Of a DNA stretch of 64,000 nucleotides, positions 12,905-26,800 are shown one piece after another (within the stretch, counting starts at the first letter, position 1; each line of letters starts with the position of its first letter). Source of the stretch: Brachynemurus nebulosus (Eukaryota > Arthropoda > Insecta > Neuroptera > Myrmeleontidae). The notes below the pieces were generated by a model, which saw only the letters and a program-made list of their open reading frames with translations, was not told where the DNA came from and made no database searches. The position numbers and the translations under genes are program-made. The stretch spans positions 4,252,001-4,316,000 of the forward strand of contig JAPWDM010000009.1 of the NCBI GenBank assembly GCA_035578155.1, read 5' to 3'.

Positions 12905-13015
12905 TTTATTTTGGCAACAAAATGAATTTTACGAAATTTTTTTACACCATTATAGAGCGGAGAAATCACAAAGGTACTACTTTTGGAATCATTATCCTAT
13001 GTATATTGGTTTTCG
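12905..13015 (+). repeat. Weak family A right-end fragment
   Basis: ACGAAATTTTTTTACACCAT, then GAGCGGAGAAATCACA and ATTATCCTATGTATATTGGT, then TTTTCGAGAAAAA follow the order of the right third of family A at lower identity. The next 170 bases have CCGAAAACTACTGGATGGAT followed by TTTCGATGAAATTTGGT, wording typical of arthropod interspersed repeats, but are not part of family A elsewhere. Confidence 0.4.
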
Positions 13016-14165
13016 AGAAAAAATTACAAAAAAAATTGGTCTTTTTGTCCAATGTACATTTGTTTGTGCACGCAATACCCGAAAACTACTGGATGGATTT
13101 CGATGAAATTTGGTGCGATGATAACTTACGATTTGGGTCAACATACAGGCTACTTTTTTGCGGGGAAAATGTCTAATTTCCACTGAAAAAATACAAAAAC
13201 AGATTCGAGCAAGAATTATGTACAGAAACTATATGTCACATCAACAAGTCGCGGGAACGATTGCGTGAGAAACAAAATACTCGAGTGTTCCCCAATTTTT
13301 GTTGATAAGTGTAGGTACCATAACACACTATGATTAAATAATAATTTTTTATGATCAGTGTTGTCAGTGTATTGGCACTTGGCACCGTTGTTGGATCATT
13401 GCGGTTCGTGTAACTGTATGGTGACGCGGTGACACCGGATACGGCACATGTGACGTCACCATCAATCTACTAATCGCCGCTCCATCATTTATTTATTAAC
13501 AACATCTAGTGCACAAATTACAAAACATTTAAAGCCAATTTATTGATACATATTACTTGTACATATGTAGCTGATGTAAATTGAATAATATAGGGTGATT
13601 ATAATTCGCTATATTTAAATCAAAATTAATTGTTATGTATTGATATCAATTAGTGGTCAGTCTGCCCAATGTATGTAGTTTAGATAATCAATTTTTTTTT
13701 TTTTTTTTTAACTGGAAATGGGGCTTATCTAATTTTTTTTTAAAATGTTTTTCCTTAGAATGAAACTGATATTGGTTGCGGTTTTTAAGAGAAAAAATAT
13801 CAGTTATTCAGTTGCTGTGAAGTCGTTGATATTTTTTGAATAATTCTTCAAAATTACAAACTTTTTAGGCTGAAATATACACAGTGTTTAAGGTACATTA
13901 CTCTCAGATTGTTTTCTCAGTAGGCAGATTCACTTTTAGGGTTCCCGTACCTTCTTTTTTAAATAATTTCAATAATAGTTTTTAAAAACGACAGTTTCAC
14001 TAAGCGATCAAGTGCGGATAGACCACCTCATACGATGGCAGAAATCACAAATTCATAAGGAATTCGTTGTAGTTGGAATTACGAATTCTTAAAAAAGTCT
14101 TGATTTCAAAACTCTGAATTTTATTTATCATTAAATCTTAACGGCCCCCCTTTTCCACTTTTCCC

Positions 14166-14303
14166 CAGGACCGGATCTACAGGTTTAGGGGCGCCAAAAG
14201 CGCAAATTCGGGGGAATCAAAATGTTGAATTTTAGTTTTTTTTCTTTGTTTCTTTTTTATTTTGCTCACCAGCCCCCTCATTTTAATTGTAGGTCCGGTC
14301 CTG
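14166..14303. mobile_element. Short hAT-type MITE with CAGGACCGG ends
   Basis: Ends are CAGGACCGGATCTACA and, complemented, CAGGACCGGACCTACA (15 of 16 identical). Flanks CTTTTCCC and CCTTTCTC match at six of eight positions. At 138 bp it is little more than ends and a T-rich middle. Confidence 0.75.
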
Positions 14304-14826
14304 CCTTTCTCCATCACATAATTAATGTAATTTATTCAATAGTTTGTTACATAAAATTTAAAATTCTTTCTTTTTTGAGTTTATTTAATAACTAATAATT
14401 ATATCTTTTTTTTCGAAAAAATTAAAAAAAAAATTCTTCAAAAATTGATTCTGATCAGAAAAAATTTATTACTATCAACCAAACAACATAGTTAATGACA
14501 CTTAAATAAATATAAAAAGTAATAAAATAAAAAAAAAAAAATAATAAAAAATTTAATTTTATTGGGCCGTATGTTATACTATACGTTATATACCAGTTCA
14601 GTCAATATGAAATGGGATGGAGTTCATATATTATTATTTTATACATCATATGTACACATACGGTAGTGTAATTATTTTGAAGCAATATAAAATGTCATTA
14701 CATGAATTAGGTACCACAGCGCAACATATACACATCATTGAATCATCATTAACATTAATAAAATGATTGACGAGACATCGACCATTTTCTCATGAATTTA
14801 CTATAATTTATTGACAATGTATTTCA

Positions 14827-15045
14827 AAAAATTCGTCCAATGCGTGTTTTTAACACGCACTAAGTAATGTCATCTCGGTGAAAGTGTTAATTTATGATTT
14901 TTTGTTAACTCTATAGTTGTTAACTCTACAGCCCTCTTGCGTTTATTCAATATGGATGTACAACTCAATAATTATTCAGTCACACAACGATATTAATATG
15001 GCATCTTCGATGACATAAAAATTAGATCAACTGAATACTTATACA
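14827..15045 (+). repeat. Dispersed repeat I, copy 1
   Basis: About 220 bases match 20134-20367 at roughly 90 per cent: AAAATTCGT, GCGTGTTTTTAACACGCACT, ACTCTATAGTTGTTAACTCT and TTGCGTTTATTCAATATGGA. It includes the short palindrome GCGTGTTTTTAACACGC. Confidence 0.8.
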
Positions 15046-16027
15046 TGTAAGTGGCAATAAGTGCGTTTTTGGAAGGAGGAGAACATTTTAGAGGAAGTGG
15101 TGAGCGGGGAGTGAGAAATAAAAATTATGACAATAGAAAAACTTATATGGAATTTTTATACAATGAAATTTAAATGAAATGTGATACTCTCTTTAAGAAT
15201 AATAGGTAAATTTTTGAGATTGATTTGAGTGTAACTGTGCCATTTTTGATATCAAAACCACAAAATTCTTTCAAAAAAATTTTTAATTTGATCAAAAATC
15301 GAACAAAATGTTTCTAAAAATATAATTAACTTTTAATTACATTTCTCTGGAATAACAATAGCATTTTGTGGAAAGTTTTGGTGTATTTGATGACGTCACG
15401 ATGGTAAAAATATTACTTTTTGGAATTTTATGTAAGAATTGCGTTTCAATTTGACAGTGAAAATTGAGTGATTTGCGGATGAAATTTTTATTTTAACTAT
15501 CAAAAAAGCCAGAATCCTTGAAGAAATATGACTTCTTCCATGAAAATTACATTTTTTTGTAAGTTTTATTAGTTTTTATTTTGATATTTGGAGTCCTACT
15601 TACAAGAGTGCTAAGGTAAATTATTTTCTATTTAATGGAATTAACAACATTCAACATTAAAATTTGTTAAAAGCTGACATTTCAAAAAAAAAATTTACAA
15701 TATGTGAGAACAATTTTGAAACACCTTGCATCTCCACTCCAATTTTTTTTTTTTTTTTTTTATTAATTCCTGTTCATTAATTAATATAAATAAAAACATT
15801 TAAAAACAGGAATATTATTAGAGAGTAACAGAATGATATTACTGTAATATTTCCCTCTTTGTTTAGTAGGTGGTGATATATAAACAAATCAATAAGATAT
15901 AACTGAATAACAATCAATTTTTTAAAATGAAATGTTAACACGTTGATGGTCATGAACGTCATACAGCGTCAAGAGGAACCTCACTAGGTGTGACATAACG
16001 TTGCTTTGCGTTAGTAATAACTGGTGT

Positions 16028-17188
16028 GTTAGTGTATCAGTTGAGTAAAAAAAAAATAAATCGATTTTTTCTTACTAAATATGTTCCTTAAGGTGTTAGA
16101 AATATTCTCCTAAAATTTTATTTTAAAAAAGTTAAAAATCAAAAAGTTATGGGCATTTTAGTGCATGCACTTTACTATAATTCAATTTTGAAAAAACAAA
16201 ACTTGAAATGTTTCTTTCTCGGAAGTACGTTTTTTTGGCATGGTTCCTCGTGTATCTCAAAATGTATTTAAAATATCAACATAAATTAAAGTGCATATTA
16301 TTCCACGATACTGTCATTTTGGCAGGAACTTTTGTTTATAGTCAAGAAAAAGCGGTGAGCTTTATTTTCAAAATGCGATTTCTCGTTGGTTTTTTATTTG
16401 TTTTCTTAGATCCTAATTAGTTCCATAACTGTATATGTATATTTTCAGAAAATTCTTGATTTTTTGGGTTTGGTTCACTGGGGATTTCAGAACGTGAGAA
16501 ACCATCAAGGTGGAAAAATCTCGCATTGTCGACTTCAAAGCTATTTATTTATATTCAGCTCATTTTTGAATCCTTTAAAAATTTTTTTTTTATTACTCAT
16601 GTGGAAGAAGTACTAACTTGGCGCACACATTTCTGTACGCAAAATAGCTGTTTGCCCACTGTACTCTTCCCGTATACTTTTTTGCATGTGCAAAGTAACT
16701 TTCCACACGCAAATTGACAATAAACCACGCAAAATTTAATCAAAACACGCAAAGCTGCCTCTTAATTTTCCATTTAATAAATATTTCATAATTATTTTTA
16801 TAGAAACCACCAACAAAGTAATTTAAACGATAATTAATTCAGAAAAAAAAAGACGAACACTTAAAAATATTATTTTAAAAAGTAATAAAAATGTGAAAAA
16901 TAGTGATAATAATAGAAAAAAGTATGTGAAATTCGTAATAAAAAATAGTATGTGCAACTCGTGCGGAATTGTCGATTGCCCCACTCAAGCCCCACTCAAG
17001 CTTTCGTGGGCAATCGACAATTTCCCGCACTTATTGCACAATATACTATTTTGTAATCTTAAAACATGTAGAAACAATGTTGTAGTTATATTTAGCTTTT
17101 TAATAAAATATTTATTTGTATAAAAAAAAAATAATAATAATAATAAAAGAAGGTCTTTTGGTGTATTTTTTGGCGAATCTCCCCTTAA
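16028..17188 (+). mobile_element. TTAA-type family B1, copy 1, interrupted
   Basis: The left part (16028-16545) matches 38112-38620 at high identity, for example CTTAAGGTGTTAGAAA, AAGTTATGGGCATTTTAGTG, GTTCACTGGGGATTTCAGAA and ACCATCAAGGTGGAAAAATC. The right end GGCGAATCTCCCCTTAA lies at 17172-17188. The middle 600 bases are not in the other copy and include a hairpin at 16943. The left terminus is decayed. Confidence 0.7.
16943..17050. repeat. 108-bp hairpin inside the B1 copy
   Basis: AATAGTATGTGCAACTCGTG followed by CGGAATTGTCGATTGCCC recurs inverted as GGGCAATCGACAATTTCC, GCACTTATTGCACAATATAC. Arms are about 45 bases with a short CCACTCAAG-repeat loop. This is a small foldback MITE, probably part of what interrupted the B1 element. 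Confidence 0.75.
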
Positions 17189-17918
17189 AACTAAACACAA
17201 ATTAAAGGGAACGAATCTAAATTCAAAATTTTGATCTTTTATCTCTCTGCAAAAAAGAAAATGAATAATTTACTGTCCCGTGAAACATCTCTATTGATTA
17301 AAAATGCACAAGAACTGTCTAATTATTTTATTAACAATAATTTATAACCAAATCGTAAATAATATTAATTCGTATATTTTAATTATCACACTTTTTTTTA
17401 TAGGTAAGTATACGGCGGTTTTTTTGAGAGGATCTCTGTTAGTACAAAGCGGAAAAATTAAAATTGTTTTTATTACCTTACACAAAACAGTATACGCGTG
17501 AGTTCACTGCAAATTGAAAAAGCTATAATTTTTCGATTTTGACAGTAATGAATGAATGAACGATTTTCAAACGTTAAAAAAAAACCATACGTTTATGATC
17601 TATATTCTGTGCCGCTAATTAGATCGGAATTTCGAAGATGTGGAAGAAGTTTTATGAGTTTATGACTAATTTCTTTGAACACACACAAGAAAAAAAATCG
17701 TGGATAAATTAATAGAAGTCTAGAACAATATTCACAAAACGGTATGATCTATTCTTTATTAATTTAAATACATTTAATTCATTACAAATAAAATTATAAT
17801 AGTAGGTACTTGTATTCTATATATACTATAGTAAACAGATTATATTTAGTATGTTTGTAGTGTCATTCTGAATTTTATTGTGGTACAAATACGTTCAAAA
17901 TAATTGTAACACTGTACC

Positions 17919-18191
17919 CAGGGCCGGATTTACCCTAAGTGCCACCCGAGACACAGTGTAAAATGCCGCCCCTGCAAAAAAATTTCTTAATATTTCCCCA
18001 CTTTTTTTCCTTTTCCTATCAAAAATTAAGTGACGACTGAAAAAAAAAAACGAACCAACTCTCATTTCTTATTTACCCTATCAAAAAATAACTGATGACC
18101 ACGTCACGTGAGTTTTTCAAATTTTGCCACCCATAAAAATCTGCCGCTCTGGGCCAGTGCTCCGCATGCCCCTACTGTAAATCCAGCACTG
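17919..18191. mobile_element. hAT-type MITE with CAGGGCCGGATTTAC ends
   Basis: The left end is CAGGGCCGGATTTAC and the right end, complemented, is CAGTGCTGGATTTAC. Flanks ACTGTACC and ACTGTATT agree at six of eight positions, fitting an aged hAT duplication. The interior is non-coding, with GC-richer ends and an A-rich middle. This end sequence is a familiar arthropod hAT type. Confidence 0.8.
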
Positions 18192-18265
18192 ACTGTATTC
18201 ATGGAGAAAAGTTTGAAGAAATGGTCGATTTTTGACCAATAGGTTGCCACTAAAAGAGTGACCAT

Positions 18266-18563
18266 TAGTGATGAGCAAACGCAAGACCAAGACCAAGACT
18301 TGGCAGTCTTGGTCTTGGTCTTGCTCTTGCATTCAGAATCTTGGCCTTGGTCTTGCTAGAGCAGTTTGAGTCTTGGTCTTGGTCTTGCAAAATGCAGTCT
18401 TGGTCTTGCTCTTGCAACCATACTTATAGTCTTGGTCTTGCAGCCATACTTATAGTCTTGGTCTTGGCCTTGCTCTTGGTATACATAGTCTTGGTCTTGG
18501 TCTTGCAGAAAATGCAAGACCAAGAGAAGACTGCAAGACCAAGACTAATTTTGCTCATCACTA
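18266..18563 (+). mobile_element. hAT-type MITE with CTTGGT arrays, copy 3 (short form)
   Basis: Ends TAGTGATGAGC and GCTCATCACTA with a perfect 8-bp duplication GTGACCAT (18258-18265 and 18564-18571). At 298 bp it is the shortest copy: it lacks the AT-rich spacer present in the other four and is almost pure hexamer array, so it is an internal deletion or a separate subfamily. Confidence 0.9.
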
Positions 18564-19814
18564 GTGACCATATTTTCTTAATAGATTTTATTTTGTTGAA
18601 ATTTAAAAATTAATAATCAAAAAAAGTGTGATTCTAACGGAATATTCTAAAACAAATAGCTTATAACTTCCAAAGTACTGATTTTCGGTATAGAAAATTT
18701 TATCAATTAAATTTTTTTAATGATATCTAGTAATTTATTTATAAAATAAATAAATTTTGCGAATTGAATTTTTTCAGAAACAACCATTTAAATGTTATTA
18801 CACTGCAATTATATTTAATTTTATCAAAACCGTCAAATTTAATTTCTAAATAATTATGCAAATAGTTTCTTTCTTTCCAAAAGGCCAGCCAATAAAAATT
18901 TATGATATTAGGCGGGTGTCTGCTCATAGGACCAAAAAAAAAGGATTCCACTAATATTATTTAATAGCATCTCGTCAATTACTTTCAAATGAAGTTTTAG
19001 TGAAAACTTCTCAATGTATATTTTAAAATAAATTTTGAACTGTGAATTGATATTTTTCATTTAAAAACTAATACTAACTTACGGGCTGTGTGTTAAAAAC
19101 AAATGGTAGATAAGATTTTGTCGATGTCTGTTCTACGAATTCGGTTTTATTTGTCGCCGATTGGCCAAAAATCGAAACATATTTGCTACGAGAACTATCT
19201 GAATTGAATTTTTCATAATTGGTGTAACAATTTTATTGCCTCGCAACTGTACGTCACCGTAACGTTATTGATGATGTTGAAACGCGAACAGATGTCTATT
19301 TGCTCGATCAATTGATTGGCAGTTAAGAGGATGAGATCAAAACTTATTTTCACAATTGATGGTCGGTTGTTTGGTTGGTATTGAGCGGATGAAATTGACT
19401 TGAACAGTTTTATCAATCTATTGACTGAGTACATGTATTTGTGATCTGTATAGATCACTCATATGTAAAGTTTAAATTTGATTGAATTAAATCAGACATT
19501 GAATGGAATAGAATGAATCACTTTACCATTTATAGATCTATCACATACAAGTCAACTAACTATTTAATAAATTGTAAACTTGTTAATAAATAATATATTT
19601 TTAAATAACTAAGTACATATGTATTTATTTATTGTTACAACCTCTATAATATCGATTGCTCACTGATGCAACCTCGTATCTTAGGAAACACAAAAGAACT
19701 GCTTGAATTACTATTAATTTCAATAAGGTACGAGGCTGTAGTCTAGATTTATGCATAAAATACTTCGAAAATGGTAGGTTGTGCCACTATGAAAGTTGCT
19801 TGACTTACAGAGGC

Positions 19815-19930
19815 CAGTAGCGGTCCCCAAAGTGTGGCTCACTATTATGCCAGCATTTTATATATCAGTGGTATTCAACCTTTTTTTACCATGCGAGCTA
19901 CTTTTCTCAAATTCGTTCGGAAAATGTGAT
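19815..19930. mobile_element. Two decayed hAT-like ends side by side
   Basis: CAGTAGCGGTCCCCAAAGTG at 19815 and CAGTGGTATTCAACC at 19866 both resemble known hAT terminal words (CAGNGGTNCCCAAA and CAGTGGTTCTCAACC types). No partners or duplications were identified, so these are fossil ends only. Confidence 0.35.
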
Positions 19931-20133
19931 TTAATTTCCGGATGAAATTTTTCTATTGTTTCTACAATTCTGATTTTCTAGGAAAAAGTAAAAGGTCGTA
20001 TCAAAAATCTATGAGAAGCTAGCTTCAAATTTCAGACTTCTTACAACGAAATTATGATTTTTGAAGCTTTTTAAAAATCAGATATCGGTATCTCTACATG
20101 TTGATGTATCCAAGTTCAACTGAAAGCTACAAG

Positions 20134-20367
20134 AAAAATTCGTTAAGTGCGTGTTTTTGACACGCACTAAGTAATGTCACCTCAGTGAAAGTGTTAATTT
20201 ATAATTTTTTGTTAACTCTATAGTTGTTAACTCTACAGCTCTCTTGCGTTTATTCAATATGGATATACAACTCTATAATAATGTTTCCCCCACTATGATC
20301 ACACAACGATATTAAAATGTCATCCTTCGATGACATAATAAAATGAATTAGATCAGTTGGTGAACTT
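20134..20367 (+). repeat. Dispersed repeat I, copy 2
   Basis: Partner of 14827-15045 in the same orientation, 5.3 kb away, with an extra ~15-base insertion near 20285 (GTTTCCCCCACTATG). No terminal repeats or duplications could be read, so its class is unknown. Confidence 0.8.
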
Positions 20368-21660
20368 TAAGTACATTTGTATGCGAAATTTTTAATTTTT
20401 CCTGTCAAAATATCCATGTTTGTTCAGAAAATTTATTTTCCGGATTTTCTACTCTTAATTTGTACGAGTAAATTAGAACAGGAGATCCACCGAAATTCAC
20501 GACTCTCTAAATTCATAACTACAAAATTTATTGATTATATCTAAGTAATTTATGAGGTTGCATTAAAAAGCCATCCATATGTAAAATACAAAGAAGTTTC
20601 TATAAATGTGTTCCCAAACTTTTTTCATTCACATTGCCCAAAACTGAATCTCTTTAAAACATTTCTCTCAACATCGATACATCCAAATATTTCGCACACC
20701 AATTACAACACAAGAATACTTTATAAATAATGTGATGTGACCAATAATCACAAATGAATTCAAACGATCCAAATGATCCAAACGATCCGAACGACAACAT
20801 CGCAATAATCGGCAATTGACGCGGTGATAAAAGAATTTAACATAAAACAATTTGCCCAAAAAAAAAAAAAACGAAAACGTCACCAAAAAATATTTCTAAA
20901 TACTATTCAAGGTCGTATGTCCGTCCGTCCATTCGCTTGCGGTGGACTTGTTTCAAAAAATATTTCTCACGGAATCAGAAAAAAACTGGGTTAAAGAATT
21001 TGCAAACGTTGCAACTACATACAGGCAATCGAAGTAGCATTTGTACATATTTAAACGTGCAGTGTAAAATTTGATGATCAATGCAAAAAGTATTAATGTA
21101 CCGAATTAACAAACGATAAAGGGAGAAAGAGTGCGTGGAAATTCTTTGGAAATGAGTAAAATGGATGCAAGTTTGTTTCTGCACCCCAATTTGTTCAATA
21201 TTCTAGTAGTTGTGTTCCCTGATGAGGATAGAAAATAGGAAATGTTTATTTACCGAAATAGGATAAATTATTAAATGTGTTCTATTTTGTTACTCAAGGG
21301 GGTATTCTAGTCTAGAAAGTCGAAAAAATCGATTTTTTTTTATATTTTCAAAGTTTAGAGCCTTAAGAATAAGCCTCAAAAAGGATTTACCGTAAATTCG
21401 AATTATTTTCGGAGTTATGGTTATTTCTCCCTGTGTACTGTGTATCTTTTCAGTGTTAAATTCAAATTTTTAATATAAATTACACGAAACTACTTTTTTC
21501 GATACGGTTGACATGATATCTTAAGTTCTAATGATTTCCGATTTAGCGAATGGAATTCAGCTATTACAGCCACTGTCATGCCGCGACTTGAGCCCGGGAC
21601 TATGGCAGAAATTTGTTTTGAGGTCCCTAGAAACCGAAAATAATATTCACTAAAATTTAT

Positions 21661-22411
<751 letters not shown>

Positions 22412-22479
<68 letters not shown>
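22412..22479. repeat. (AT)n microsatellite
   Basis: About 68 bases of AT dinucleotide, probably the other half of the tract that received the foldback at 21783-22411. Confidence 0.95.
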
Positions 22480-22481
<2 letters not shown>

Positions 22482-22512
22482 TTCGAGACTTATCGTGCTG
22501 ACACATATATAC

Positions 22513-22584
<72 letters not shown>

Positions 22585-22633
22585 GTATATATGTATATAT
22601 GTATATATGTGTCAGCACGATAAGTCTCGAACG
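22480..22633. repeat. Inverted repeat with (AT)n loop
   Basis: CGTTCGAGACTTATCGTGCT at 22480 recurs inverted as AGCACGATAAGTCTCGAACG ending at 22633. The ~100 bases between are AT and TATG dinucleotide repeats. The arms are the family A block that normally follows the AT tract in one orientation, so this is an inverted duplication of it. Confidence 0.85.
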
Positions 22634-22915
22634 AAATGGCCTAGGTTTACGAAATTTAGCGAAAATGTTGGAAATGCCAAACCGTTGGACAAGTTCGTTA
22701 GCCAGACACGTCGGATACCAGGAACATGCTTTTTGTTCTTGCAAAAAATTAGTTTTTTGCCAAAATTTCCACTTAATCAACAATTTTTGCGAAATTTTTT
22801 TACACCATTTAAAAGAAAAGAAAAAACTACATAAAAAGGTCTTTAAACTATTATTCTATGTCAACTAGTTTCCGAGAAAAACTATGTTATGCAGGATGCT
22901 GCGACAGGGGTATTT

Positions 22916-23379
22916 ATTACGTCCGTAAAATCACTTCAAAACCGAGCCTCAAGACTAGACTATCTCCTTAATTCTGGTAAAAATGAAAAGGGCAACTTCG
23001 AAAACCTGTACTTCCCTTCTAATTTCATCATTCTAGCATTTTATCGATAATTTTTAAGCCATTAAGAAATTTTAGTAAACTTGATGACCATAAAATTATA
23101 CTAATTTTTTTTCTCAAACCAAGTTTGATGGAAGTGAATGGAATCAAGCTGATTGGTTGAATTTAGGTGTGTATAAAAATTCGAAATTCCTTTTTCGGTT
23201 ATAAGCCATTACCGTAACCACCAGGCATAACTATTAATTTCCTTAAAATTTAATTAATATTATGTCAAAGATCAAATAACAAAACATAAATTAATAAAAC
23301 AAAAAAACAAAAAAAATAAATCGAGAAATAAAACCATAAAAATAAAACTTAATATCCAGAAAAAGCGAAAAGCAAGATG
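22916..23379. other. AT-rich intronic DNA, nothing recognised
   Basis: Follows family A copy 3. No gene, inverted repeat or shared repeat was seen. Confidence 0.45.
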
Positions 23380-23870
23380 ACACGATTAGCCGATAATGAA
23401 ATGAAAAAAGGAAGACATATGCTACGCAAAAACACAATCGAATCTAATACAGAGAATACATAAATACCAATCGGTAACTACCACGTAACAACCCGATTTA
23501 TACAGATGCGGTGGTATCTATAAATGTGAATTTAAGGGTGAAATGAATCCTGCCAAGCAGGCCAGGCACCCTCCTGTTGCTCCCGAAGGGAGAACCAATA
23601 CTCCACTTATAATATCTTTATCGTGTTCGACATTTCTTAAGTGGTTTCGAAAGAGATTCTTCAATACAACAAGAAGAAAGAACAATCAAAACAGATACAG
23701 AGGGCGGTGTGGTGCCGGGTTGGAGGGGATGAGGGTTAAAATCACGTTTGGAAGGGAAAAAAAAGTTTTTACAACAAATAATTTTCTTTTGATATCGAGT
23801 ACATGCAAGAAACACCACAAGTTTTTCTTCTTCAAGACCCCTCACTCAACGCAACGGTTCGCTGTGTAGA
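23380..23870. other. Unique block with a 108-codon open frame, unrecognised
   Basis: A plus-strand frame starts at an ATG (23543) and runs to 23869; its peptide is rich in Arg, Lys, Asn and Thr (MNPAKQARHPP at the start). A minus-strand frame covers the same DNA. Base composition is higher in GC than nearby DNA at 23545-23760. No domain or signal peptide is seen. It could be a control region conserved for other reasons, or chance. Confidence 0.2.
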
Positions 23871-26800
23871 TTGTCTTTTATCTTTGATGCTCATTTTTTT
23901 TCTTGTTTTTTCTTGTAGTTAACATTTGTTTTTTTCTGTAATCAACAACTTTTTAAATCGTTTTTCTTCTCTGATCAATTCTTTATCGCCTTTTATTGCG
24001 CTGTTGTTTTATTTTTGTTCACTTTGAATGTGTTTTATTTTCTTTTTCAATTTTTTTTTCTATCTTGTTATTTTTTAAGGAGGTTTAGTTTGTACAGTCA
24101 AATATATACAGCGATTTTGTAGGTTTATATCAACTCATTTTATTTTTGAATTTTCAGGACAATTTATTTAATGTGACAGTGTCAAGTGTTGCCAAATTTA
24201 AGTTAATAATTCATTTACTACGTTGAACAACTTTTGGTAGAGGAATAAGTACCTACCCTTACAATTTAGATAAAAAAAAGTTTTCTCAAATCACAGATAA
24301 AGATAGATTATGTGTACATATAAAAATGTGTCGTTAGTAAGGTCAAACCAGAAAAAAATATGCAGTGTGTCGTATTAAGTACAAAAAATTCTATTGAACA
24401 AAAAAATTCTCAAAATATACAAATGATGTGTTTGGTTGTACGTATCATAATCGTTTGGTAGGGGTAGCGGTGTCCACATCATTTGTTGGCGATAGCGGTC
24501 ACGGTAGTTATGAAATATCAAATTGGTATCTTTCTTTATCTGTGTCTCAAACTGTTACATTTATAAGCAATTTGAAGACGCTTCAGTTTTTGAGATAATG
24601 TCAAAAAATTATACAAAAATGTTATCATTAGTTTATACTATACGTGTATACGTATTAGGTACTCCGTTGGTACAATTTGCTGTCAACCACCTTAAGCACA
24701 CATTATAGCATTAAGGAAAAACAATATAACTTTTTTTAAATATTTTTTTTTTCTTTTTTGTAAATTAATAAAAATTTTTGAAATTTTTTTATTAATTTGC
24801 GGTTATAAAAGTTGGTATTGAATATTTTTCATCGACAAATTCACTGTGATAATGGTGATAATGGATATAGCAAGTTCAAATAACATGTTTTATATGACTA
24901 CAGTAATTATTGGTATGTAAGGAATAATTATCAAATTATTGTTTATTAATCAATAAAACAATTAAGTTCGTTTATTAATGACTCGAAATTCTATTGATTA
25001 TTTTCCATCAAGGACTTATACGTACGATACAGAGTGTCAATTATAAATACCGCACGTTTAAAAAAATATTCGATTAACTTTTTGTTTAGTTTGACTAACG
25101 AATAATTTTTGTAAGGGCAAAAGTTGTTTCTCATATCGAGAAGAATTTTTTTTGTTGAAAAATTGTTTCCCTAAAACCAGTGATTCAACTGTTTTATAGG
25201 TGAATAAACTTAAGATCCCGCTAAAATTTTGTTAATGTTAGATTTTCCTGAACATTTTTTTTGATTATTGAATTAATTAGCATTCCTTTAACATCCTGCA
25301 CGAGACCTTTGAAAAAAAAATTTCCAAATTCGTAATTTATCTCCGAAAATTCGACCTCAGAATCAAAGTACAACTTTGTATACTTTACATTTATAATTGG
25401 GGCATCACGTCCACTTATGGGGAATATGACGGACACTGAAAAGACATTATAAGTCCTGTTGCACACCTAAGTGATACGATACGTACGATATACGATACGT
25501 ACGATACCGCCCAGATGTGCAGGCGGGTTTTGTACGTATTTTCTATTTTATTTGGAAGAAGCTTAATTTGGTGATAAATTTAAATTTGGTGAGACAAATT
25601 CTTTGGTATCGAAGAAGTAATCTAGCATCCGTATTTTGTCAATGCTACGATTAAATACAAACAATCTGTCCTTACCTACATAATATTTTTTGTGGAACTA
25701 GAAAACAATCAATCATATATGTAGGTATAATTTTTTTTTGGGCTAATTATAATTTTATTTTATTTATAAATAATATCCAAATAATTATTGGTATTTTTAC
25801 CTTGAATTATTAATCACAATATAATAATCATTTTTATCGATAAATAAAAATAATAAAACTTTTCAAGTTTGCAAAAAAAAAATAACACAAAAATTTTTTG
25901 ACTGAAAAGATGAATTATTATTTATTTAATTTTTTTTCTAATTGATTTCAAATAATTAAAAAAACGTTACCATTAATGATGCCGGTCGTCAATTGTTTTT
26001 AATTTTAGTGTTTCTATTGTTTTAAAAAAATTGGTTTTGTTTTTTGTTTTGTTCATAAAACAAGGTCTTCCTTTATAAGTACGTACGCAAGACGTCTATA
26101 ATTTTAAAAACATTAATAATCAATTAATAATTATAGATTTGACGTTGCGTAAACTCAATACATTGTGGCGGGAATTTTAAATGTATTTGAATGTTGTCAT
26201 TCTAAGCATTCTGTAAATATTTCTATAAATCGGTAGCTAGTATGTACATATAATGGTGACCTTGAAATTTTATTAATCTTCATCATCAGTGGCGAGTCAT
26301 TATCATTCTTGTGGAAGAGACATTGATCTAACATGGCAAGGGGAAAAAAATGTGGTAGATTTATTTAGTTGTTTCAATTCGGTCGAGAAATTGGTGTGAA
26401 GTATCTAAATTGTGATTATTTATGTACCTACGATATCTCGAAGAAAAATACAATGACCCAATTGAAAATGTTTTCATCAGTGCTTGCGTTCATAAGTGTC
26501 TTCAAAGGGTTTAAAAAAATGAAATATAACTTACACTGTGTGAGTTTTTCGAGAGTTGCCATTTTTATTACAGCCAAACCGTTGATTTAATCGAAAAATT
26601 GTTCAAATAAGGGTTGTAGATATCGACGGGGGCAACCGATTGCTATAGTCAGAAGCTTTATAGCTCTTATGGTTTTCGAGCTATGATACAAACTTATAGA
26701 TTTTTAAAAAACTTATAAAACTGATCTAATGCATTAATTAACAACATAAGTGAGCAAAAAAAAATTTTTACCCAAGTTTAATTTTTTAATTTCTCTTTAC

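Noticed and set aside
16893..17123. 76-codon frame with Cys-x2-Cys at its centre
   Set aside because: It is read through the 108-bp hairpin at 16943-17050, so the symmetry explains the open frame on both strands.
20756..20800. Short AAACGATCC tandem as a possible binding-site cluster
   Set aside because: Only four imperfect units are present and nothing nearby supports a regulatory role.
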